A stretch of 33,886 nt of DNA, taken from Desulfobulbaceae bacterium (lineage in GTDB: Bacteria > Desulfobacterota > Desulfobulbia > Desulfobulbales > VMSU01). How positions within the stretch are numbered: the first letter of the stretch is position 1; every line of letters begins with the position of its first letter. Under the pieces are notes generated by a model. That model searched no databases. It was not told the origin of the DNA and saw only the letters and a list, made by a program, of their open reading frames with translations. Shown here piece by piece: positions 1-7,926 of this stretch. The stretch lies in the NCBI GenBank assembly GCA_015231515.1, contig JADGBM010000023.1, forward strand, positions 1-33,886, given 5' to 3'. The position numbers and the translations under genes are program-made.

Positions 1-28
1 CCCTGGGATCTAGGAACATTTAATGAAT

Positions 29-156
29 AGCCCTGAAAGGGCGTCACATAGGCTTAAAACCGGCACGGTCAGATGTCACGCCCTTTCAGGGCTATCTGTA
101 CTATTCCAGTCCCCAGGGCGTTGCCCTGGGCTGGTATGTTCTGGCCCTTTCAGGGC
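29..156. repeat. Palindromic repeat cluster (REP-like)
   Basis: Several GC-rich palindromes lie together. Positions 29-49 and 73-93 form a 21-base inverted repeat with one mismatch, each arm containing the core CCCTGAAAGGGC or its complement. A second hairpin at 112-130 pairs CCCAGGGC with GCCCTGGG around a short loop. A third copy of GCCCTTTCAGGGC sits at 144-156. The window opens with CCCTGGG, so the cluster may continue to the left. An 86-codon open frame across it is just a translation of the repeats. Positions 157-325 show nothing recognisable. Such clusters usually mark intergenic, recombination-prone DNA; the exact family is not known to me. Confidence 0.7.
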
Positions 157-325
157 AAACCGAATATTTACAAACTTCGTAATCAGCCGGGTAAGCTGTA
201 CCAGTAGTAAATGGATGAGCCATGACGGCTACCGATTGTCTTCATTGACACTGAAAACAATTTTGAGTATTTTTCTTGTATGAGCGAAACAAATTGGCGG
301 TCAAAATGGTCGAAAGAACAGGTCA

Positions 326-652
326 ACCTTTTCCTTCAACGAGTGTCTGCGCTTTAAAAACGAGATGGCTTTCGATCTCGCCCGGCTGACGACAACGAAC
401 ACCGCCCTGCTGCAGAAGGAACTCCTTTCCTACCTCCAATTCGGCGGCATTCCCGACAGTCTCAAGTATCCGGAGCTTTCCCTGCTCCGCACCCTGTATG
501 ACGATATCCTCTACCGGGATGTGGTGACCCGGCACCGCGTCGACTCGGTCCCGGTTATCAAGGAACTCGGCTCTTTCCTGCTGAGCAACCCTGCCGCCCT
601 GATCTCTTTTGTGAAACAGAAGAACACCATCAACAAAGACAATGATACCTGA
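326..652 (+). pseudogene. Remnant of an AAA ATPase with DUF4143 domain
   Basis: The frame running through 326-652 reads like the middle of the AAA_14/DUF4143 family of predicted ATPases, which are usually about 380-450 residues. The recognisable parts are a segment FSFNECLRFKNE just before the first ATG (365), then LSYLQFGGIPDSLKYPE, LYDDILYRDVVTRH and SFLLSNPAALISF. The N-terminal P-loop ATPase part is absent, and the C-terminal part ends abruptly after about 20 unrelated codons at a TGA. No ribosome binding site precedes the ATG. I read this as a dead internal fragment flanked by palindromic repeats, not an 95-residue protein. Family assignment rests on motif memory. Confidence 0.72.
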
Positions 653-724
653 TATGTAGGCAGTCTGTGGGCCAAAGGTATTTTATTTGGATTACAATTA
701 AAAAAAACATTGATATTATAGCAG

Positions 725-1381
725 ATGCGAAATTTAAAAGGCATAGTTTTTTGTGCTTTGGCAGGGGTTCTTTTGGTGGCCTGCTCCACTATCAAGACTA
801 CCTATAATATTACAAAGGGTACTGTGAAGGCGACCTATACCACGGCTAAATTTATAGCTGGTGTCGGGGTTGGTACCCTTAAAATGTCATACAAGATTGG
901 TGCCTTTACTTTTGATGTTATTACGGCACCAATTGAATGGCCGATGACTTCTGATATTGAAAGTATTGATGGATTGACCCCGAAAGAGGCTGTTCGGCAG
1001 GGCAGGGTTAAGAACGCTCCCTATGTGGTGAAAGGTAATCGTTATATACCGATGTCTGTCGCCGAGGCTTCGACCTACCAAGAAGTTGGTATTGCTTCAT
1101 GGTACGGGAATGAGACTTTGCGCCAGAAAGATGGTCATATGACTGCCAATGGCGAAGCATTTGATCCTGGAAAGCCAACAGCTGCCCATAAACTTTTACC
1201 ACTACCAATTCATGTTAAGGTTACTAATCTTGAGAATAATCGTTCAATGGTGGTGCGGGTTAATGACCGTGGACCATTTTTTGGTGACCGGATGATTGAT
1301 CTTAGTGCGGGGGCTGCCAAAAAACTTGGATTTTATAGAAAGGGGACGGCGCGAGTAAAAGTTGAAACAGTGGAACTATGA
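725..1381 (+). CDS. rlpA: RlpA-like septal ring lytic transglycosylase, lipoprotein
   Basis: The 218-residue product begins with a lipoprotein signal peptide: a hydrophobic stretch followed by the lipobox LVAC, with Cys20 as predicted lipidation site. Residues about 25-115 are a low-complexity linker region. Residues about 120-218 are a double-psi beta-barrel typical of RlpA, with the motifs GIASWYG, TANGEAFD and VRVNDRGPF; the Glu and Asp in the last two match residues needed for lytic activity in Pseudomonas RlpA. Many RlpA proteins carry a C-terminal SPOR domain, which is missing here. It is expected to cut denuded peptidoglycan strands from the outer membrane side. No strong ribosome binding site is visible before the ATG, but the signal peptide supports this start. 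Confidence 0.88.
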   Translation: MRNLKGIVFCALAGVLLVACSTIKTTYNITKGTVKATYTTAKFIAGVGVGTLKMSYKIGAFTFDVITAPIEWPMTSDIESIDGLTPKEAVRQGRVKNAPYVVKGNRYIPMSVAEASTYQEVGIASWYGNETLRQKDGHMTANGEAFDPGKPTAAHKLLPLPIHVKVTNLENNRSMVVRVNDRGPFFGDRMIDLSAGAAKKLGFYRKGTARVKVETVEL

Positions 1382-1468
1382 TTTAATAGTCGCTTTGGAG
1401 TGAGATGGAGTAAAATGAGCTCTTTAGCCAATTACTGTCACTCGCAGACGTCGTAATCGTGATTTAAT

Positions 1469-2281
1469 ATGAACAGTACAATATTTACGATCAGGGCTGA
1501 TAAGCCTCACAGTGTGTCTCTGCTTCTGGATAGTTGCAATCTGGTTTCCGCAATTGGCAGTGCGACCACGGTCATGCTCAAACCTAATCTGGTTGAAGCC
1601 CTGCAACCGCCCATTACTACACCGGTCGAACTGGTGTCTGAGGTGGTGCTGTATCTCAGGCGAATTCGTCCCGAACTTGAAATTATAATTGCTGAGGGTT
1701 CTGGTGCCACCGAATACGAAACATGGCACCCCTTTGACCTCTTGGGTTATTCAAAAATGGCAGAGGCATTTGATGTACGATTAATTGATCTTAATGTCGA
1801 ACCTCAAAGGAAACTCAAGAATGAAGCATGCCGGCAGTGGCCGATAATGTATCTGCCAGAAGTACTGTTTGACGTTTTTTTGATATCAATACCGGTTTTA
1901 AAGGCTCATTCACTGGCCGGGGTTACTCTAACGATGAAAAATATGATGGGCGCCGCACCACCAGAACATTTTCAACAGGGTGGGCATTGGAAAAAGGCAG
2001 CCTTTCATGAAAATGTGCAGGAAGCTGTCTTTGATCTGAACCGGTACAGAACCCCCGACTTTACGATACTCGATGCCTCTATTGGTATGCAGCAGGCACA
2101 TTTATGGGGACCAACCTGCAATCCACCCCATAACCTGTTGGCTGCCTCTCAGGATCCTGTTGCAATTGATGCCTATGGGGCAAAACTCCTGAAACGAGAT
2201 TGGCGGCAGATTGGACATATCGCCATGGCCAATAGAGTTCTTGGCAATGCTGATTCTTATCAGGTGAAGAAAGTTACTTGA
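1469..2281 (+). CDS. DUF362 domain protein
   Basis: A 270-residue protein of the DUF362 family (PF04015). Visible family features are the early segment VMLKPNLVEA, the central IIAEGSGATEYETW, the LKAHSLAGVTLTMKNMMG block at about 150-167, and the C-terminal DPVAIDAYGAKLL. Many DUF362 proteins carry a ferredoxin-like domain with cysteine clusters; this one has none, so it is the short, iron-sulfur-free form. The family is common in anaerobic Desulfobacterota and Firmicutes and has no settled biochemical role. It lies 87 bases after the RlpA gene on the same strand and converges on the radical SAM gene, with only 23 bases between the two stops. The ribosome binding site is weak. Confidence 0.85.
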   Translation: MNSTIFTIRADKPHSVSLLLDSCNLVSAIGSATTVMLKPNLVEALQPPITTPVELVSEVVLYLRRIRPELEIIIAEGSGATEYETWHPFDLLGYSKMAEAFDVRLIDLNVEPQRKLKNEACRQWPIMYLPEVLFDVFLISIPVLKAHSLAGVTLTMKNMMGAAPPEHFQQGGHWKKAAFHENVQEAVFDLNRYRTPDFTILDASIGMQQAHLWGPTCNPPHNLLAASQDPVAIDAYGAKLLKRDWRQIGHIAMANRVLGNADSYQVKKVT

Positions 2282-2304
2282 AAGGGATTGTTGTTATACA
2301 GTCT

Positions 2305-3408
2305 TTACGAAGAGGCTCTGTCCAACATAACAGGTAGACCACCTTTTTCTTCGGGTGTATAGCCAAACACATCCCTCCATATTTCATCGCTTTCCATGCA
2401 CATATAGATACAGGTGTTTTTTGCTGATTTGGCCTTGAGTTGGTTGTAAATGTGCTTGTACATTCCGGTTCTTTGGGGGCGGAAATAACGGGACTTGCCA
2501 TCAAGGCCGACAATAAACTCCTCATAAAAAAAGCGAGATTTCGGGAACCGACTGGTTGCAATCTGTTTTAATGTCGGCAAGTAACGCAGTGCACCCAGGC
2601 TGATCCAGACAATATTTGCAGCAGGAACTGTGTCGTAGAGGGCTTCGATGGTTTCGGTGTAGCCCTGCTTCCAATCTGGATGATAAATGATCGGATCAAA
2701 ATGAAAGGCCAGTTTGTAGCCCCAGTCGGCACACTGTTTGGCAGCCGCCAAGCGCTCTTTGAGTGTTGCTGTCCGAAATTCGTGTTGATTCATGACGGCA
2801 GTGCTGTTGAGTGACCAGGCTAATACCGTGCGGCCTTTATGATCGAGTCCCTCAAGATTATCAATTACAGCACTTTTGGTCTTGAGCTCAAGGACGGCAT
2901 TTTTTTTTGAACTCATGAAGGTCACGAGTTCTTTACTCAGGCCAGTCAGTTTGTCGAGTGCCATGCTGTCAGTAAACTCACCGGTGCCGATACGCCAGAA
3001 GCGCTTGGGCTCTTTTTTAAAGGCCTGAGTCAATTCCGAAAACAGATCCTCGGTGTTAACGTAGAAAGTCATCCAAGGATTATTGAGATAGGCCTGTAGA
3101 ATGCAGTACACGCAATCCATAGGGCAGTTGGCGCCAATGTTTAATACCTGATATTCACAGCAGCGATACTCTTTTGTCGCTGGGCATGGTTTGAAGAAAG
3201 CCCCTTTGTTCTGACATAACAGGAGATGTTTTTTTCCCATGGACATGCTGTCTGGGTAGGGGGCATAATCAAGGTGGTTAAGATCATGCGCGTCAATTAT
3301 CTCTACAGGCAGCCCTTCGGATCGTTCAAGTATCCTCCGGGTCATTGGCAGGTCTACTATCTGCTTTTCTACATAGATTGACTGGATATGAGTGGCTGGG
3401 TTTTTCAT
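2305..3408 (-). CDS. SPL-like radical SAM protein, lacking the spore photoproduct lyase cysteine
   Basis: A 367-residue radical SAM protein resembling spore photoproduct lyase (SplB). The CxxxCxxC motif for the [4Fe-4S] cluster is Cys95, Cys99 and Cys102 in ANCPMDCVYC, followed by LQAYLNNP, as in the SPL family. A preceding segment CPATKEYRCCEY is also typical of the non-spore-former branch. In Bacillus SPL the hydrogen donor is Cys141 in a motif that, recalled from memory, reads AACTSDIVGID. The aligned stretch here is TGEFTDSMALD, placing Glu144 at that position. True repair of spore photoproduct is therefore doubtful. The start ATG has AAGG about six bases upstream. It is transcribed alone on the minus strand. 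Confidence 0.82.
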   Translation of the reverse strand: MKNPATHIQSIYVEKQIVDLPMTRRILERSEGLPVEIIDAHDLNHLDYAPYPDSMSMGKKHLLLCQNKGAFFKPCPATKEYRCCEYQVLNIGANCPMDCVYCILQAYLNNPWMTFYVNTEDLFSELTQAFKKEPKRFWRIGTGEFTDSMALDKLTGLSKELVTFMSSKKNAVLELKTKSAVIDNLEGLDHKGRTVLAWSLNSTAVMNQHEFRTATLKERLAAAKQCADWGYKLAFHFDPIIYHPDWKQGYTETIEALYDTVPAANIVWISLGALRYLPTLKQIATSRFPKSRFFYEEFIVGLDGKSRYFRPQRTGMYKHIYNQLKAKSAKNTCIYMCMESDEIWRDVFGYTPEEKGGLPVMLDRASS

Positions 3409-3554
3409 TTGGTGCCTTTTTAGAAGGATAGATGTATATAGCGTGAGTTGGAAGTTACAAGAAACTGCACTCCTGAAGGGATACTGCTTCAGCGTTATGC
3501 AAATGATCTTAAGGTACAGGATGCTCGGTATAAAACAAAAGGTTTTTGTGGGAA

Positions 3555-5357
3555 ATGTCTAATCTTATAAGTTGTCAGTCTATCAGTAAATCCTTTGGTG
3601 CTCAAACATTGTTTGAGGATATCACTCTTGGGATATCCTCGGGTGAACGTCTTGGCTTAATAGGCCCTAACGGAGCCGGAAAATCAACCTTACTAAAGAT
3701 ATTTGCCGGTTTAGAAGAAGTCGATACCGGTAAACTGTTTATTCGCAAAAACTTGCGGCTTGTCTTTCTGGCGCAGGCAGAATCATTTGTAGCGGGTGAG
3801 GATATTGAGTCTGCCCTGTATAGATCCTTGGAGTCCAAAACTCATGACAGTCAGTCATTTACTCAAGTTCAAAAAATGGCGGCTAAATGCGGCTTTTTTG
3901 ATCTTAGTCAAAAAGTTGATTCACTCTCCGGAGGCTGGTTAAAGCGCCTGGCCATTTCTTGTGCGTTGATTAAAGAACCCGACCTGCTGTTTCTTGATGA
4001 GCCGACTAACCATCTTGATATGGAAGGAATTTTATGGCTGGAAGATCTTCTTTCAAATTCAAGTTTTGCCTTTGCCGTCATCACCCATGACCGACATTTC
4101 TTGAATACGGTCACCAATCGAATTATTGAGTTGAGCGCCCAATATCCCGACGGCTATCTGCGGGTAGAAGGGAAGTTTGAAGATTTTTTGCGCCGAAAGT
4201 CTGAGCTTTTAACCATGCAGAACAAGCAGGAAACGGTACTGGGGAACAAACTGCGTCGTGAAATAGAGTGGTTGTCCCGCGGACCAAAAGCCCGGACAAC
4301 AAAGGCCCAATATCGTATCGATGAGGCGGCTAAACTTAAAAATACCTTTCAAGATACAAAACATCGAAATGCCCAGGGGAAAGCCATTGATTTGTCGTTT
4401 GATTCGACGGGACGTAAAACCAAAAAACTACTTACTGCCCGGAATATAAGTAAGGTGTTGGGCGGCAAAACCATTTTTGAAAAGCTTGACTTAACGTTAA
4501 CACCGAACATGTGCTTGGGGCTACTCGGTAATAACGGCACGGGGAAATCAACCTTGATCAATGTTCTTGCCGGCAACATCGTTTCAGATACTGGTTCAGT
4601 CGATAAGGTCGATGGTCTCAAGGTCATTTTGTTTGATCAGAAAAGAGAAGGTCTCAATAAGAATCAAACCCTGCGCCGTGCTTTAGCGCCGGATGGCGAT
4701 TCAGTACTCTACAATGACAGGCCGCTCCATGTAGTGAGTTGGGCCAAGAAATTTCTTTTCAGGCCCGATCAGCTTGATATGCCGGTAAGCAGGCTTTCCG
4801 GAGGAGAGCAGGCCCGTATTTTAATTGCCGAACTGATGCGTCAACCAGCGGACATTCTTCTTCTTGATGAGCCGACCAACGATCTTGATATTCCGTCTCT
4901 TGAGGTTCTTGAAGATAGTTTGGCCGATTTCAAAGGTGTTGTTGTTTTAGTCACCCATGATCGATTCCTGCTTGATAGATTGGCGGATTATGTTCTTGGT
5001 TTTGACGGTAATGGCAACTGTGAGCGATATGCGGATTTCAGGCAGTGGCTTGAAGATTTAGAGATAAAAAAAAATCAACAGAGTGCTTCTAAAAGCCAGG
5101 CAGTTCAAAAAGCAAATCAGACAAAGCCTAAGAATAAGATTACCTTAGGAGAGAAGATCGAGCTTGAAAAGATGGAACAACGTATATTTGAAGCCGAACA
5201 GGAGCTTGATATATGTCATCAACGTCTTAGTGATGAGTCAATTCAGTCGAACCCTGCGACCTTAGCTGACTGTTGTGCTAAGCTTGAAGTTGCACAGAAA
5301 AAAGTTGATAACCTTTATAGTCGTTGGCAGGAGCTTGAAGGAAAAATAGCTAATTGA
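3555..5357 (+). CDS. uup: ABC-F ATPase, Uup-like
   Basis: A 600-residue duplicated ABC ATPase with no membrane segments, so an ABC-F protein acting on ribosomes or nucleic acid rather than a transporter. First cassette: Walker A GPNGAGKST, signature LSGGWLKRL, Walker B LLFLDEPTNHLD. Second cassette: GNNGTGKST, LSGGEQARI and ILLLDEPTNDLD. The linker is short and the C-terminal 80-90 residues are charged and helical, like the coiled-coil DNA-binding tail of Uup; the length also fits (E. coli Uup about 635). A longer reading from TTG at 3546 is possible, but the ATG at 3555 is better placed relative to AAAAGG at 3537-3542. It is probably a single-gene unit. Confidence 0.85.
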   Translation: MSNLISCQSISKSFGAQTLFEDITLGISSGERLGLIGPNGAGKSTLLKIFAGLEEVDTGKLFIRKNLRLVFLAQAESFVAGEDIESALYRSLESKTHDSQSFTQVQKMAAKCGFFDLSQKVDSLSGGWLKRLAISCALIKEPDLLFLDEPTNHLDMEGILWLEDLLSNSSFAFAVITHDRHFLNTVTNRIIELSAQYPDGYLRVEGKFEDFLRRKSELLTMQNKQETVLGNKLRREIEWLSRGPKARTTKAQYRIDEAAKLKNTFQDTKHRNAQGKAIDLSFDSTGRKTKKLLTARNISKVLGGKTIFEKLDLTLTPNMCLGLLGNNGTGKSTLINVLAGNIVSDTGSVDKVDGLKVILFDQKREGLNKNQTLRRALAPDGDSVLYNDRPLHVVSWAKKFLFRPDQLDMPVSRLSGGEQARILIAELMRQPADILLLDEPTNDLDIPSLEVLEDSLADFKGVVVLVTHDRFLLDRLADYVLGFDGNGNCERYADFRQWLEDLEIKKNQQSASKSQAVQKANQTKPKNKITLGEKIELEKMEQRIFEAEQELDICHQRLSDESIQSNPATLADCCAKLEVAQKKVDNLYSRWQELEGKIAN

Positions 5358-5467
5358 CAGTAGCGGAGCGCGTTGACTGAAAATATTTTGGTGTGCTCTC
5401 TTCGCTCTCTGTGGTAAGAGAAAAAGTCAATTTACTAGTTTGTTGAAATTATATACGAGGAAGAACT

Positions 5468-5749
5468 ATGGCATCAGATGTAAGCGAATTAACAATAAAT
5501 TTTGAAGAAGATGGTGTTGTGACTCTTAAAGAGTTGGATAAGATAGTTCTAACCAAGGGAGCCTGGGCAACACTAATTTTTCGTTATCAGCAGTTTGATA
5601 AGAAAAAAAATGAGTATGGCCCTGACAAATATACAATCCGCCGTTATCAAAAACGTGCCGGAGAATATGCCCCGAAAAGTAAGTTTAATATCTCCAGCAG
5701 AGATCAGGCTGAAAAAATTATTGAAGCCCTGCAAAGCTGGATCGATTAA
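5468..5749 (+). CDS. Small conserved protein of unknown function
   Basis: A 93-residue soluble protein with a clear ribosome binding site (GAGG about eight bases before the ATG). The sequence starts acidic and becomes basic: the middle has FRYQQFDKKKNEYGPDKY, followed by TIRRYQKRAGEYAPKSKF and a C-terminal helix EKIIEALQSWI. The alternating aromatic and basic residues followed by an amphipathic helix recall PC4-like single-strand nucleic acid binders, but I cannot support that assignment from sequence alone. No signal peptide or cysteines are present. The thioesterase gene starts 21 bases downstream on the same strand, so the two are probably co-transcribed. Confidence 0.75.
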   Translation: MASDVSELTINFEEDGVVTLKELDKIVLTKGAWATLIFRYQQFDKKKNEYGPDKYTIRRYQKRAGEYAPKSKFNISSRDQAEKIIEALQSWID

Positions 5750-5770
5750 CGCCTCTTCCTGGGAAATTTC

Positions 5771-6265
5771 ATGAACTGTGACGACATTGTAATCAGCCAG
5801 ATTATGCAGCCCCACGAGGCAAATCCCATGGGCAATATTCATGGCGGTGTTATCATGCATTATATTGATAATGCCGCAGCTGTGGTGGCGACGCGGTATG
5901 CTAAAGGTATTGCTGTTACGGCTTCAGTCGATAGGCTTGATTTTTTTCATCCGGTCTATATTGGCAACTTGCTTTTGTTGAGAGCCTGTCTTAACTGGGT
6001 GGGCAATACCTCTATGGAGATAGGGGTTCGTGTTGAAACGGAAGATTTGAAAACAGGGACAATTAAGCGCATAGCCTCTTCATATCTTACCTTTGTTGCC
6101 TTGGATGATCAGGGTAAACCGCGTAAATTGCCAAGTCTTAACATCACCAATGATGCTATGAAGCTTCGATTCAGGGAGGCGGAGGCTCGCAGGAAGAATC
6201 GCCTTGCTGAAAAAGAGGCGGAAAGGCAATGTCTCGAAAACCCCGATGAGTGCAGACTTTTATAG
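5771..6265 (+). CDS. Acyl-CoA thioesterase, hotdog fold (YciA/ACOT-like)
   Basis: A 164-residue hotdog-fold thioesterase that should hydrolyse acyl-CoA to free acid and CoA. The segment ANPMGNIHGGVIMHYIDNAA near residues 18-37 is the family core, with the HGG turn that starts the long central helix and the Asp near its middle. A second conserved strand reads VDRLDFFHPVYIGNLLLL. The C-terminal 25 residues are charged and cysteine-containing (RLAEKEAERQCLENPDECRLL in part), a common tail in cytosolic ACOT-type enzymes. It ends in TAG, and its last six bases overlap the convergent gene for the PEP synthase regulator. Substrate chain length cannot be read from the sequence. Confidence 0.85.
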   Translation: MNCDDIVISQIMQPHEANPMGNIHGGVIMHYIDNAAAVVATRYAKGIAVTASVDRLDFFHPVYIGNLLLLRACLNWVGNTSMEIGVRVETEDLKTGTIKRIASSYLTFVALDDQGKPRKLPSLNITNDAMKLRFREAEARRKNRLAEKEAERQCLENPDECRLL

Positions 6266-7078
6266 CCCGGCTTTTTTGATGAGTCCGAGCTCTTGGGCTA
6301 TTTGTGTTGCCAGTTCCTCAATTGATTTACCGTAGGTGTCAATGGCAGGAATTTTATATTTCAGAAATATCTGTTTTGCCTGTTCGAGTTCCTGAACGCA
6401 GGTTGTCTTCTTTGCGTAATTACTGTTTGGATATCTTTGTTCGCGGATGCGATGAAGGCTTTCCGGGCTCGTGGTCAGGCCAACGGCTTTCTTTCTATTC
6501 TTGTTTAATCCTTCCGGCAGGGTATAACTTTCCAAGTTATGTGTAGTTAAAGGATAGTTGGCAGATTTCATGCCCATGTGTGTCGACATATACACACTGA
6601 CAGGTGTTTTCCCTGAGCGTGAGACGCCAAGCAAGATCACATCAGATTCGTCATAATCATCAACTCGTGTGCCATCGTCGTGATCCAGGCAGAAATGGAT
6701 GGCGTCAGCGCGTTTAGCCATATTGAGGTCGTTAACCTGTCTTGAAAATCCAGGCAGCAATAAGGCCTTGGCCTCCAGGCAAACCTCAAGTCTATTTACA
6801 AATGCACCGCAGACATCAAAAAGCTCAACCTCCGGGTGATCAAAGATTTGCCGAATCTCTGGATCAATGAGGGTGCTGAAGATTATCGGCCGTCTGCCAA
6901 CCGAGTTTTTTAGTATGTAGTTTATGGTCTTATGGGCTTCCGGCTTGGTTTTAATAAATGAAAATTTTTCTTCATGAAAATTGATTTCAGGAAATTGACA
7001 TAATAGCGATTGTCCGAGATTAGTTGCTAAGATTCCTGTGCTGTCTGAAACGAAGTAAATATCTTTTGATTTCCACAT
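6260..7078 (-). CDS. ppsR: PEP synthase / PPDK regulatory kinase-phosphorylase (DUF299)
   Basis: A 272-residue member of the DUF299 family, bifunctional serine/threonine kinases and pyrophosphorylases that switch phosphoenolpyruvate synthase or pyruvate phosphate dikinase off and on. The family start is DIYFVSDSTGILA, and the P-loop-like segment LLGVSRSGKTPVSVYMS is at about residues 148-164, followed by KSANYPL. Full length matches the family (about 270-280). The target enzyme is not in the window, so whether it acts on PpsA or PpdK is undecided. No strong ribosome binding site is visible. The stop codon overlaps the end of the convergent thioesterase gene. Confidence 0.9.
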   Translation of the reverse strand: MWKSKDIYFVSDSTGILATNLGQSLLCQFPEINFHEEKFSFIKTKPEAHKTINYILKNSVGRRPIIFSTLIDPEIRQIFDHPEVELFDVCGAFVNRLEVCLEAKALLLPGFSRQVNDLNMAKRADAIHFCLDHDDGTRVDDYDESDVILLGVSRSGKTPVSVYMSTHMGMKSANYPLTTHNLESYTLPEGLNKNRKKAVGLTTSPESLHRIREQRYPNSNYAKKTTCVQELEQAKQIFLKYKIPAIDTYGKSIEELATQIAQELGLIKKAGL

Positions 7079-7344
7079 AGTTGATACCGACGATAATTAG
7101 TTATGAAAAGCAACTTTTCTGACAATGGCTTACTACTTTTTGTACCATAAAGAGTGGTCTTTAAAAAATTGTTTTTTTATCAGTGTTGGGGCTGCGCTTT
7201 ATGTTGTGCAACAATTTTTCAGATTGACTGGTTTTGCAGTTGTATGTGAGTATAGTGAATAATAAAAACTGCGACAGTTATCTGCTGACAAATGTAATAA
7301 AAAATAAGGTTCTTTAAAAAAATAATTTACACCACAACGCAACA

Positions 7345-7926
7345 ATGGTTTCAATAAACATGAACTCTGAATCGACGAACGATGATACTAAACGTATCAA
7401 TATTAAAATAAGGGAGATGGAGATTGACGATCTCTCAGAAGTCTTCCACCTTGGAGAAGATCTTTTTAAAGCCCAGAATTCCCCGAATATGTACCGCACC
7501 TGGGATCCGTACGAAGTTGTTGGGCTCTTTCATAGTGATACTGAATTTTGTCTTGTCGCCGAAGTTGGTGACGATATTATCGGTTTTGCACTGGGAACGA
7601 CTATTGAAAAAAGTCATTCGGCCTGGAAATACGGCTATCTTATCTGGTTGGGCATTAAGCCGGAATTCCAGCGCACTGGGGTTGCTGAAAAGCTGTTTCG
7701 CCGTTTCAAGGATCTTATGCTTAAATGCAAAGTTCGTATGCTCCTTGTTGACACCCAAAGCGAAAATCTGCCGGCGCTTCGTTTTTTTCGTAAAATCGGT
7801 TTTGGTCATCCAACCGAACACATATACTTAACTATGAATGTAACGGCCGAGAAACAGGCTTTGACCAAAAAGGCGCAAATTCCTTCTATACTGTCCATTT
7901 CGGACCAGAAAAAAAATGCCAAATAA
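7345..7926 (+). CDS. GNAT family N-acetyltransferase
   Basis: A 193-residue acetyltransferase with a standard GNAT fold at about residues 12-160. It begins INIKIREMEIDDL, has the beta4 strand GYLIWLGIKPEFQRTG leading into the acetyl-CoA loop QRTGVAEKLF, and the late motif ENLPALRFFRKIGF. Both ATG 7345 and ATG 7360 are possible starts; neither has a good ribosome binding site. Its last 11 bases overlap the start of the M20 hydrolase gene, so translation is probably coupled. The pairing of an acetyltransferase with an ArgE/DapE-like deacylase suggests the two act on the same kind of N-acyl compound. The substrate is unknown. Confidence 0.85.
   Translation: MVSINMNSESTNDDTKRINIKIREMEIDDLSEVFHLGEDLFKAQNSPNMYRTWDPYEVVGLFHSDTEFCLVAEVGDDIIGFALGTTIEKSHSAWKYGYLIWLGIKPEFQRTGVAEKLFRRFKDLMLKCKVRMLLVDTQSENLPALRFFRKIGFGHPTEHIYLTMNVTAEKQALTKKAQIPSILSISDQKKNAK

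Noticed and set aside
23-283. An 86-codon open frame at the left end
   Set aside because: It mostly translates the palindromic repeats and has no ribosome binding site or protein-like pattern.
3546-3554. TTG start for the Uup-like gene
   Set aside because: The AAAAGG sequence would be only three bases away; ATG 3555 is better placed and fits family length.
7224-7256. TTGACT and TATAGT before the acetyltransferase gene as a promoter
   Set aside because: The spacer is 21 bases, outside the normal 16-18 range.
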